Both the position numbers and the translations under genes were made by a program. Shown piece by piece: positions 1 to 6,245 of a stretch of DNA of 7,423 bases. The stretch is from Nitrospira sp. UBA2082 (lineage in GTDB: Bacteria > Nitrospirota > Nitrospiria > Nitrospirales > Nitrospiraceae). Numbering within the stretch: position 1 is the first letter of the stretch; the number at the start of each line of letters is the position of its first letter. The notes beneath the pieces are model-generated. The model searched no databases and had not been told where the DNA came from. It saw only the letters and a program-made list of their open reading frames with translations. Location: NCBI GenBank assembly GCA_002331335.1, contig DCZO01000013.1:170376-177798 (forward strand), written 5' to 3'.

Positions 1-1436
1 GTCATCACCTCGGTCGTCGTCGCCTTGTCCATCAATTGGAGGACCCGCTCGACCCCCGATTCATAGCCGAAGTGGAGATACCTGCATCCCGAGTCACGCG
101 CGTCGCGCCAGACTTGATCTTCAAGCAGGCTCTTCTCGAACCGCATGTGCGTCGTCCAGAAGATGCCCATCCTGGAGTCGACCAACCCCTTGGCCAGCTT
201 CCGAAACAGAGCCGGCGGATAGGACTCATCCGTAAAATGAAAGTGTGTGGCGCCATATTTATCACGTAGATACGCAATCTCGCTCAAAATATCCTGAATC
301 TTCTTCGAGCGATAGCCGGCCGTGTAGCCCTCGCCATGGTCGCAGAACTCACAGCGGCCCCAGTAGCACCCACGCGTCGCCAGATACGGCAGGATTTTCG
401 TCGGCACGAAATACTTCTCCAGCGGCAGTCCGTCGAAATCCGGGGGCGGCAAACTGTTCAGATCTTCCGCATAGCTCGTGGCGGAGACATGGATGCCGGC
501 GGCGTCCTTATAGATGGTATTGGGCACCTCGGCCAGGCTCCGCTTCGCCCCCACAGCCGAGACCAGTTGCACAAAGGCCGTCTCCCCTTCATAGACCACC
601 GCGCTGTCGAAGTACTGGAACAGCGGCGACTGGGGCAGCACATCGCGCAGGCGCGTCACCGTATTGCCGCCGATCGTCACATGGATATGCGGAAAGTGCT
701 GCTTGATGAGGGCGCAGAAGGTCATCGTCGAGAACATCTGTTGCTGGAGGACGATGGAAATCCCGATCACATCCGGTTGCTCCGCCTCGATCACCGGCTT
801 GACCAACTGATTGAAGACATCCCGGTAGATATTGACTTGTTCGTCGTTCACCGCGTCGATGATTTCGGAGGAGACGTAGACCTTGTACGAGAGATCCGTT
901 TCCATCGGCGGCATGCAGATCCGCGCTGGCGCATAGACCATTGAAATGACGGATGTAACATCGCGGAAGACTTGAATGGCCCATTCTAACTGGTCGATAT
1001 CGTAGAAGGTTTCTCCGCGAACAATCGCCTTGGCCTTCTCCGCTTTCTTGATCAGCTCATCGATCTTCCGGTGGCTCACATCGCAGAGCGCGAGCTGCAA
1101 TTCCATCTCAGCTTCGCTCAGCTCTCGGTTCCGGGAGAGCTTGCGCAGCCGGTCCAGTTGCCGGGGCACCCGGCGCAGGACCTTCTTCAAAAAGTCTTCG
1201 CTGAAGTACCAGTCCCACATCTCCAGATTGATGTCTTTTTGAATGACCGTATGGCCGGCCTGGCGGAGGACGGCGGTCAGGGATGGGAGGCTGAGATAGG
1301 GTTCGGAGGGAAACCAATCCGGCGGGAAGAGCAGCAGCACTTTCAGCTTCCGACCGCTGGTAGCGTCGAACTGCTGGCGATTTAATAGGATGAGTTCTTT
1401 GGAAGCCCTCTCACCCTTCGAATACTCTATTTTCAT
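1..1436 (-). CDS. B12-binding-domain radical SAM protein, C-terminus beyond the window
   Basis: The minus strand is open from an ATG at 1436 to the window edge, giving 478 residues with no stop. Residues about 32-60 (KVLLLFPPDWFPSEPYLSLP) and the strands QPDVIGISI (220-228) and HVTIGGNT (about 247-254) form a Rossmann-like cobalamin-binding domain of the usual kind in these enzymes. A charged helical insert (about 80-138) lies between them. The radical SAM barrel follows: a cysteine cluster at C357, C362 and C365 (RGCYWGRCEFC), then HFTDESYPP (400-408) and the SAM-contacting GYESG (457-461). The cluster should bind a [4Fe-4S] centre that cleaves S-adenosylmethionine. The substrate cannot be told; relatives do methyl transfers and ring or lipid modifications. 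The start is well fixed: a TAG lies in frame three codons upstream and a GAAGGG ribosome site sits 10 nt before the ATG. Odd points are the CX4CX2C spacing and a second, broken copy of its 5' end at 1586-1621. Confidence 0.9.
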   Translation of the reverse strand, partial: MKIEYSKGERASKELILLNRQQFDATSGRKLKVLLLFPPDWFPSEPYLSLPSLTAVLRQAGHTVIQKDINLEMWDWYFSEDFLKKVLRRVPRQLDRLRKLSRNRELSEAEMELQLALCDVSHRKIDELIKKAEKAKAIVRGETFYDIDQLEWAIQVFRDVTSVISMVYAPARICMPPMETDLSYKVYVSSEIIDAVNDEQVNIYRDVFNQLVKPVIEAEQPDVIGISIVLQQQMFSTMTFCALIKQHFPHIHVTIGGNTVTRLRDVLPQSPLFQYFDSAVVYEGETAFVQLVSAVGAKRSLAEVPNTIYKDAAGIHVSATSYAEDLNSLPPPDFDGLPLEKYFVPTKILPYLATRGCYWGRCEFCDHGEGYTAGYRSKKIQDILSEIAYLRDKYGATHFHFTDESYPPALFRKLAKGLVDSRMGIFWTTHMRFEKSLLEDQVWRDARDSGCRYLHFGYESGVERVLQLMDKATTTEVM

Positions 1437-1445
1437 CGAGAGCTA

Positions 1446-1451
1446 GCCCTT
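1446..1451 (-). promoter_or_regulatory. ribosome binding site of the radical SAM gene
   Basis: On the minus strand GAAGGG lies 10 nt upstream of the ATG at 1436. With the in-frame TAG at 1443-1445 it settles the start of the radical SAM gene. It lies in the 24-bp gap between the gene and the large palindrome. Confidence 0.5.
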
Positions 1452-1453
1452 CC

Positions 1454-1621
1454 CTAATCCAGGATGCTCAAAACAGCATCTCGCAAGGCCGCAGGCAAGC
1501 CAGCACCGGAGGCGTACCCTCTGGGGTACGTTGAGGATGGTGGCGACCCGAGAACGACGCGAGAGGTTGTTTTCAGCGTCCTGCTGGAGGCGCGGTTGCC
1601 CTTGGATAACTCGATCTTCAT
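1454..1621 (-). pseudogene. 5' remnant of a second radical SAM gene, run into the palindrome
   Basis: An ATG at 1621 on the minus strand opens a 55-codon frame that starts MKIELSKGNRAS. The neighbouring radical SAM protein starts MKIEYSKGERAS, so 10 of 12 residues match. Of the 12 codons four are identical, six differ only synonymously and two change the residue, which is the footprint of once-selected coding sequence rather than a fresh copy. The similarity stops at about 1583-1586, exactly where the palindrome (1461-1582) begins; from there the frame translates repeat sequence and ends at TAG 1454-1456. I infer a tandem paralogue, or an older start of the locus, that lost everything after codon 12 or 13 when the repeat arrived or a deletion occurred. 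A translated 55-residue leader that stops 17 bp before the intact gene is a less likely reading. Confidence 0.6.
1461..1582. repeat. 122-bp imperfect palindromic intergenic repeat
   Basis: The two halves mirror each other about base 1521.5. The outermost AGGATGCT (1461-1468) pairs with AGCGTCCT (1575-1582), AAAACA (1470-1475) with TGTTTT (1568-1573), TCTCGC (1479-1484) with GCGAGA (1559-1564), and the core CGTACCC / GGGTACG (1513-1519 and 1524-1530) forms a 7-bp perfect hairpin around TCTG. The middle of each arm is poorly matched. The outline (AGGATGCT-AAAACA outer ends, a GGTACG core, GAGAACG between) resembles repetitive palindromic elements I recall from Nitrospira genomes; this recollection is unverified. 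It contains no recognisable gene. A transcript of either strand could fold into a long hairpin, so it may act in RNA processing or transcription pausing ahead of the radical SAM gene. Confidence 0.75.
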
Positions 1622-1692
1622 GCCGGCCTGATCCCTCGCTCAAACTTGCCAAAACTGACAAGAAAGCCAAGAGGTTATGATTCGAAAGGGAT

Positions 1693-1721
1693 ATTGTAGG
1701 GGGCGAAGGGGGGAGATGCAA
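1693..1721 (-). promoter_or_regulatory. candidate minus-strand sigma-70 promoter
   Basis: Read on the minus strand, TTGCAT (1721-1716) and TACAAT (1698-1693) are separated by 17 bp. The -10 matches consensus at five of six bases; the -35 keeps TTG only. Transcription would begin near 1686, cross the paralogue remnant and the palindrome, and enter the radical SAM gene. It is the best placed candidate I see for that gene, but nothing beyond the sequence match supports it. Confidence 0.35.
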
Positions 1722-1808
1722 GAGAGGGAACGGAGAGCTGGCCCCGTCGGGAACCAACATATTTCATACTTTTCCTGAGCTAGGACTCGAATTTCCCCAT
1801 ATGCACTG

Positions 1809-1837
1809 TTGATTTCGCCATTCACTCGGAGTACTAA
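1809..1837 (+). promoter_or_regulatory. weak candidate promoter for hamA
   Basis: TTGATT (1809-1814) and TACTAA (1832-1837) are 17 bp apart and lie about 50 bp before the hamA ATG. Only four of six and three of six consensus bases match. A second candidate further up, CTGACA (1655-1660) with TATGAT (1676-1681), has better boxes but a short 15-bp spacer. Neither is convincing alone. Confidence 0.2.
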
Positions 1838-1888
1838 ACACTGTGCGTTATCTGTTCAGAATATCTACTCTTACACCGTCGAATTATC

Positions 1889-2728
1889 ATGAGCAGTTCC
1901 AAAGCCCAGGCCAATCTACCAAGACATTTGATATGCCTCAAGAAGCATAGGAAACCACTTATCACAGCAGAAGGAAAAGAGGTGGCGCTGTGGCAAATCC
2001 AGCTTCCCAATGATGAATCGCTTTTGAGCGGATGGGCCAAGTCCTTTCGCGAGCACTACTGCTTAGATTCCGAGATAGACGCCTTGCGGGCAGGAACTGG
2101 TCTTTCTCGCAAGGATTATCTAACCACAATAGTCTTTCCCGACAAAAGCATCGCTCCTGGTCCAGCAGTACGTGCGGGGGACTTTGCGGAGATCTTGGTC
2201 AGTGATTACCTCGAATACCTTCTTGATTATTGGGTCCCGAGAGAGAAGTATGCGGAAAAGGCAACCCGAAATGAATCTGTTAAAGGGGTAGATATCCTAG
2301 GATTTTTCTTAGCCCATCCTCAAAAACCATCTCCAAAGGATAGGCTCATCGCTTTTGAATCGAAAGCTCAACTAACGGGCAGTCGTTACCTCAATTGTCT
2401 CCAGGAAGCCGTCAATCATTCATCTAAAGATCTTCTTCGGCGAGCCTACTCCCTCAATGCCACAAAGAGGCGTTTGCTAGCAGCAGGGCGCCCCCAGAAG
2501 GCTCTCATCGTCCAGCGATTCCAGGACCTCGCCGACAATCCCTATATGTTTAGATCTGGTGCAGCAGCTGTCCTCTGTGATACTGCCTTTGACCAGAAAA
2601 CAATCGCCAAGTCCACTACTGTTTCTGCGCATAACAACAAGGCAAACCTGGAACTGCTTGTGATCCGAGGCAAAGATCTAATTAGCCTGGTTCATGCGCT
2701 ATACGAACGAGCAGCAAATGAAGCCTGA
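1889..2728 (+). CDS. hamA: HamA, DUF1837 nuclease of a Hachiman anti-phage system
   Basis: This 279-residue cytoplasmic protein is of the size of HamA, the effector of Hachiman defence. A PD-(D/E)XK-like nuclease core can be read in order: a helix with E101 (AGDFAEILVSDYLEYLLDYW), D135 in KGVDILGF, then E157-S-K159 in LIAFESKAQL. Published HamA proteins carry a comparable essential E-x-K pair, and loss of it abolishes defence. The C-terminal part (about 200-279) is mixed helix and strand with no motif I recognise. In the known system HamA binds HamB, is held inactive, and cuts DNA once HamB detects aberrant DNA. The ATG at 1889 is the only usual start codon after the in-frame TAA at 1835-1837, and it lacks a clear Shine-Dalgarno sequence, so translation may be weak or leaderless. 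The gene overlaps hamB by 11 to 35 bp. Family assignment rests on motifs plus partner; a different nuclease paired with a Ski2-like helicase is the main alternative. Confidence 0.82.
   Translation: MSSSKAQANLPRHLICLKKHRKPLITAEGKEVALWQIQLPNDESLLSGWAKSFREHYCLDSEIDALRAGTGLSRKDYLTTIVFPDKSIAPGPAVRAGDFAEILVSDYLEYLLDYWVPREKYAEKATRNESVKGVDILGFFLAHPQKPSPKDRLIAFESKAQLTGSRYLNCLQEAVNHSSKDLLRRAYSLNATKRRLLAAGRPQKALIVQRFQDLADNPYMFRSGAAAVLCDTAFDQKTIAKSTTVSAHNNKANLELLVIRGKDLISLVHALYERAANEA
2694..2728 (+). promoter_or_regulatory. hamA-hamB overlap, likely translational coupling
   Basis: The hamA stop TGA (2726-2728) lies downstream of both possible hamB starts, ATG 2694 and ATG 2718. There is no good ribosome site for either, so ribosomes finishing hamA probably re-initiate on hamB. 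Coupling would keep the nuclease and the helicase that restrains it in proportion, which makes sense for a toxic effector. Confidence 0.5.
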
Positions 2729-5700
2729 GGCTAATAGTCGCCGACTGTTCGGTATTACCCGATCAAAAGGGAAGATGTTTGAATTTGGACTTCCTGCTGC
2801 ATTGCATATTGCAATCCCTGAAGGAAGTAGGCCTGAAGAGCTCTTTCCTCTTACGGTAGGTACTTTGGGCGACACCGCAGCTGTTGTAGTTGAACAAGAA
2901 GACCCTGAACGAAACCCTGCTGATGCCGCGATTGATGACCTACGATTTTCGGCGGGCTTCTTCGACGCATATCTAGCCTCTAAGTTCTCACCTAATTTAA
3001 ACAGCGAAATTGCTCTACTTGCTTCGGCAACATACTACCTCGCAGGAAGACCCGGCAGCAGTCTAGTCTTATCAAGAGGCATATCCGCACCTAACGACGA
3101 GACACCGTTGCAAGCCGTTGCTAGATGGCTCCTTCAGGCAAACTGGACAGAGCTCCCTACAAGCCTTGCTCCACCTTTTGGCGAGTCTCTTCACAAACTC
3201 GTAGAAACGATTTCCCGGCATTATCGAGACGGAACCGGAGCTTCAGAGGCTATCAATACTTGTGCAGGTCTCAGAAGCCAGGCATATCGCACTGCATCCT
3301 CCCAAGACCTCTTCTTAGTGGACATCATTTCTGCAGTGGTAAAGCGGAGAATGAGTTCATCGACTTGGACCAATCTTCCATCACTAACTGGAATTCCTAC
3401 GTCCAGCTGGAGTCGGATTATAACCAGAAACGAGTTTCCAAAGGAGCTGTGGCCCGCTCAATTACTGATCGGCAAGGCAGGAATATTTTCAGGTTCATCC
3501 GGCCTGATTCAAATGCCAACCAGCGCAGGGAAAACTAAATCCATCGAGATTATTATTCGAAGCATTTTCATGTCTGGGCGAGGGAAGCTGGCTATTGTAA
3601 TTGCTCCATTTAGAGCTCTGTGCCACGAGATTAGCAATTCCTTGCGAGGAACCTTTGATAATGCAGAAGCCAAAGTAAACGAACTTTCCGACGCATTACA
3701 GCTTGACTACCTTGAGAAACTTGCAGAGATCTTAGGAATTCAAGAAGTCGCATCCAACTACATTCTTGTGCTAACTCCGGAGAAGTTCTTGTATATCCTT
3801 CGCCAAACACCAACCTTGGTTAATGATGTCAGCCTTGTCATCTACGACGAAGGACACCAATTCGATTCTGGGAGCCGCGGGATCACATACGAACTCCTGC
3901 TAACCGAAATTAAAAAACTGCTACCCAGCACAGCTCAAACCATTCTCATATCGGCGGTCATTCAAAACGCTGCCGCTATCGGGAATTGGCTTATTGGCGA
4001 AAATGCAAAGCTCGTTCAAGGGAAAGACTTGTCTCCAACCACTCGCTCGGTTGCATTCGCGAGTTGGGCCGAAAGGTTAGGACAGTTGATGTTTTACGAA
4101 ACCGCATCTCTCAAAAAGCCTGACTATTTCGTGCCCCGCATCATAGAGCAACGAGAGTTGGCCCGAACGAGGCGAGAAAAGGCAAAATTCTTCCCCGAAC
4201 GTGGCAATGCAACTGATGTGGCACTTTATCTAGGTCTCCAGCTAGCAGGGAATGGTGCTGCCGCTATTTTTTGCGGACGAAAGGCTACAGCATCAAAATT
4301 TGCAGCTCGGGCTGTTGAGGTGTACGAACGCAACCTCGATATGCCCTCCCCTGCAGGCTATTCTGACCAGGAAGAGATAAGCCGTCTTAAGAATCTCTAT
4401 CACTTGCATTTCGGAGAGGTATCAACCACCTCAAAGGCTGCCAGCTTAGGAATTTTCTCCCATCATGGGAACACCCCACATGGCATTCGGCTTTCGGTGG
4501 AATATGCAATGCAACGAGATAAGATCAGACTTGTCGCATGCACATCGACTCTAGCTCAAGGCGTAAATTTACCAATAAGGTACCTTATAGTTTCTGGTGT
4601 TTATCAGGGGGCAGAAAGAATCAAGACCAGGGATTTTCATAACTTGATGGGCCGAGCTGGCCGAGCTGGCAAGCATACAGAGGGGTTGGTCATCTTTTCA
4701 GATCCAGCTATCTATGATTCACGAATGGTTGAACGCTGGAGGATGAAATCTGCGGCTGAACTCCTGAACCCGGAACTAGCAGAACCGACAACAAGCTCAT
4801 TACTAAGCATACTTGGGCCATTCACCAGTCCATTAGGCAATGAGTTTGTCGTAGAACCCGCTACCTTGTGCAGGTTACTTCTCCACGGTAAAGACACCTG
4901 GCACTCATGGGCTACTGATATGGTTGCGTCAAATCGAGGCTCAGGCCTTGATGTCTCATCACTAATACGAGAGCTGAACTATAGACGGAAGCTTATTGTT
5001 TCGATTGAAAGCTATCTCATGGCGAATCGGGGTCCTGAGACTTTCGCCGAATATTCTCAGCGAGTCACGCAACTGGCTGTAGAGACTCTCGCCTACCACC
5101 TGGCTGACGAACAGCAAAAATCCGCACTAGTGAGTTTGTTTATCTCTGTTGCGGAATACATACAAGGACGCACCTCTGACCCTGAAAAGCAGGTGCGATA
5201 TGGGAAAACTCTTCTCGGTGTCGAGGACACCCAGATGATTGAAGCTTGGGCATCTGACAACAAAGAATTCCTGCTCACCTTAGACTCCAATGAGTCCCTA
5301 CTCGGGGCGATTTGGCCCTTGTTCTCAGAGCTTTCGCAGGATGGCTTCTTTAGAAATATCTTGCCACAATCACTCCCTCTTGAGCTCGTCACCATGTGGA
5401 TAAAGGGAAACCCATACAAAGACCTCTTTGCACATGCGAAAACAGTGTCAGGAACCAAACCCTGGGGGCAAAGGAGAGCAGCGCTCAAAGATGACGACAT
5501 CATAGAATTCTGCGAAAGCACGCTAGGATTCGAGTGTCCTCTTATAGTTGGAGCAGTCCTTCAGTTCCTATTCAACGAGCCGACGGATAGCGAAAATGAT
5601 CCCGCCCCTTTCTTACTCTTCCAGAAAGCCATCAAGTATGGGATCCCTGACCTCACTGGAATCTCATGCTATGAGAGTGGGTTTGCAGACAGAATGCTGG

Positions 5701-5846
5701 CCCAATCACTTAGGAGCACACTACAGGCCAATGGATATACAGACTTGTTATTTCTGCCCGCTGTAAATGAGCACAGAGATACACTCAGTAGGACTCTCCG
5801 TGAATTCCCCAGCTACTTCGAAACCGTGCTGGCCAGGATTCGTTAA
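2694..5846 (+). CDS. hamB: HamB, Ski2-like helicase of a Hachiman anti-phage system
   Basis: This 1050-residue superfamily 2 helicase is the sensor partner of HamA. After an N-terminal region of about 250 residues with no motif I recognise, the first RecA domain carries motif I MPTSAGKT (274-281, K280), Ia APFRAL (304-309), Ib TPEK (361-364), the Walker B box DEGH (385-388) and a motif III variant SAV (420-422). The second RecA domain has IFCGRK (525-530), SHHGNTPHGIR (589-599), motif V TSTLAQGVNLP (617-627) and motif VI MGRAGRAG (652-659, arginines 654 and 657). Residues about 690-1050 form a helical C-terminal part. All ATPase residues are present, so the enzyme should be active. In studied Hachiman systems HamB translocates on DNA and releases HamA on damaged or abnormal DNA. 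The ATG at 2694 has no ribosome site; a second ATG at 2718 (residue 9), with a weak CGAG 6 nt upstream, would leave an 11-bp overlap with hamA. Both imply translational coupling. The sequence is more AT-rich than its flanks. Confidence 0.85.
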   Translation: MRYTNEQQMKPEANSRRLFGITRSKGKMFEFGLPAALHIAIPEGSRPEELFPLTVGTLGDTAAVVVEQEDPERNPADAAIDDLRFSAGFFDAYLASKFSPNLNSEIALLASATYYLAGRPGSSLVLSRGISAPNDETPLQAVARWLLQANWTELPTSLAPPFGESLHKLVETISRHYRDGTGASEAINTCAGLRSQAYRTASSQDLFLVDIISAVVKRRMSSSTWTNLPSLTGIPTSSWSRIITRNEFPKELWPAQLLIGKAGIFSGSSGLIQMPTSAGKTKSIEIIIRSIFMSGRGKLAIVIAPFRALCHEISNSLRGTFDNAEAKVNELSDALQLDYLEKLAEILGIQEVASNYILVLTPEKFLYILRQTPTLVNDVSLVIYDEGHQFDSGSRGITYELLLTEIKKLLPSTAQTILISAVIQNAAAIGNWLIGENAKLVQGKDLSPTTRSVAFASWAERLGQLMFYETASLKKPDYFVPRIIEQRELARTRREKAKFFPERGNATDVALYLGLQLAGNGAAAIFCGRKATASKFAARAVEVYERNLDMPSPAGYSDQEEISRLKNLYHLHFGEVSTTSKAASLGIFSHHGNTPHGIRLSVEYAMQRDKIRLVACTSTLAQGVNLPIRYLIVSGVYQGAERIKTRDFHNLMGRAGRAGKHTEGLVIFSDPAIYDSRMVERWRMKSAAELLNPELAEPTTSSLLSILGPFTSPLGNEFVVEPATLCRLLLHGKDTWHSWATDMVASNRGSGLDVSSLIRELNYRRKLIVSIESYLMANRGPETFAEYSQRVTQLAVETLAYHLADEQQKSALVSLFISVAEYIQGRTSDPEKQVRYGKTLLGVEDTQMIEAWASDNKEFLLTLDSNESLLGAIWPLFSELSQDGFFRNILPQSLPLELVTMWIKGNPYKDLFAHAKTVSGTKPWGQRRAALKDDDIIEFCESTLGFECPLIVGAVLQFLFNEPTDSENDPAPFLLFQKAIKYGIPDLTGISCYESGFADRMLAQSLRSTLQANGYTDLLFLPAVNEHRDTLSRTLREFPSYFETVLARIR

Positions 5847-6104
5847 AGGGCAAAAACACGAAGAAGGAATAAGAGTAGATGGAGTTGGGATCAGGCTTTG
5901 CTATCTCGACATTCTTTGAGCAGCCCACGCCCGGGAGAGGGAAAGCTGTCAGGGGAGAGGGAAACGGACATATTCTGAATTTCCGAGCAAGATTTAGATC
6001 GTAGCCTCCCCTAGCCGCTGCTCCCCCCCTCTCGCCGACCATAGACCTGCCTGTAACAAAACAGTACACTGCGTCGGCTCTCATTCAATTCCACGAGGCC
6101 CTTA
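5847..6104. other. spacer downstream of hamB with short purine-rich repeats
   Basis: No gene is supported with confidence. The 12-bp word GGGAGAGGGAAA occurs twice (5933-5944 and 5953-5964), 20 bp apart in phase, and an inverted partner CCCTCTCGCC (6027-6036) could pair with GGGGAGAGGG (5952-5961) across a 65-bp loop with one mismatch. I see no hairpin followed by a T-run that would make a clear terminator for hamB. A 41-codon frame at 5879-6004 is discussed under rejected items. Confidence 0.45.
5933..5964. repeat. two direct copies of a 12-bp purine-rich word
   Basis: GGGAGAGGGAAA is repeated exactly at 5933-5944 and 5953-5964, separated by GCTGTCAG. A related GAGAGGGAACGG occurs left of hamA at about 1722-1733. 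Such words are common in GC-rich intergenic DNA, and no function is implied. Confidence 0.6.
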
Positions 6105-6173
6105 TTGATTCCGATTGTTGTTGGTGTGCTTCTCGGTGTTGGGATCGCCGCACTGGGCAAGGTCACACTGTAA
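6105..6173 (+). pseudogene. small single-helix membrane peptide, split by the IS element (5' part)
   Basis: From a TTG at 6105, preceded by GAGG at 6095-6098 (6 nt spacing), 22 codons read as a hydrophobic, glycine-rich segment: IPIVVGVLLGVGIAALGKVT, one membrane helix ending in a lysine. The frame is open further upstream to a stop at 6054-6056 but has no ATG. It ends at a TAA (6171-6173) supplied by the terminal repeat of the insertion sequence, so the last residues belong to the IS. Removing the IS and one 4-bp target copy lets the frame run on as PTHSEKVE and stop at TGA 7405-7407, a polar tail typical of small membrane peptides, giving about 29 residues in all. I do not recognise the family. 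It could be a subunit-like small protein of a membrane complex, or simply a chance frame; the good ribosome site and sensible tail favour a real gene. Confidence 0.4.
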
Positions 6174-6193
6174 GCTCCCCGCAAGTGTAGACA
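6169..6193. repeat. left terminal inverted repeat of the IS
   Basis: TGTAAGCTCCCC starts the element, and positions 21-25 (AGACA) also match the right end; the bases between differ. It supplies the TAA that cuts short the small membrane peptide. Confidence 0.85.
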
Positions 6194-6234
6194 CCCATAA
6201 GGAGAACTTTCTGGCAGAATAGTCACCCCCAGCC

Positions 6235-6240
6235 AGGAGG
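6235..6240 (+). promoter_or_regulatory. strong ribosome binding site of orfA
   Basis: AGGAGG lies 5 nt before the orfA ATG at 6246. It fixes the start, and as a full-consensus site it contrasts with the poor sites of hamA and hamB. Confidence 0.8.
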
Positions 6241-6245
6241 TTCCT

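Larger units (their letters stand above)
1622..1888. other. intergenic region between the radical SAM remnant and hamA
   Basis: No protein or RNA gene is supported here. Short open frames on the minus strand have no ribosome site or recognisable family. The stretch holds a small imperfect hairpin (CTTGCCA / TGACAAG, 1645-1651 and 1656-1662), a purine-rich run (about 1696-1737), the candidate promoters listed separately, and an ACATATT-to-GAGC stretch (1757-1780) that has a partial match downstream of hamB. Base composition moves from GC-rich to AT-rich across it, so the left edge of the hamAB cassette probably lies within this stretch. Confidence 0.5.

Noticed and set aside
336..944. A 202-codon plus-strand open frame and several other plus-strand frames between 36 and 1385
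   Set aside because: They lie opposite the radical SAM gene, which has unambiguous motifs on the minus strand. The plus frames are arginine- and histidine-rich translations of its antisense, with no family resemblance.
1461..1582. The palindrome as a CRISPR array, tRNA gene or rho-independent terminator
   Set aside because: There is a single mirrored unit without spaced direct repeats, no cloverleaf with a T-loop, and no T-run after the core hairpin on either strand.
1645..1662. Hairpin CTTGCCA / TGACAAG as a terminator or operator
   Set aside because: The stem has a mismatch and only seven positions, and no T-run follows on either strand. It is noted only as part of the intergenic stretch.
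4649..4670. Tandem 9-bp repeat GGCCGAGCT in hamB
   Set aside because: It encodes the GRAGRAG of helicase motif VI, so the repeat is explained by the protein and needs no separate cause.
5879..6004. A 41-codon plus-strand frame 32 bp after hamB, with AAGGA 10 nt before its ATG
   Set aside because: Half of it is made of the GGGAGAGGGAAA direct repeats, the product (PGRGKAVRGEGNG) looks low in information, and no family is recognisable. Conservation in relatives would be needed to accept it.
5785..6084. A 99-codon minus-strand frame running into the 3' end of hamB
   Set aside because: It overlaps hamB coding sequence, has a low-complexity proline-rich middle from the repeat region, and lacks a ribosome site.
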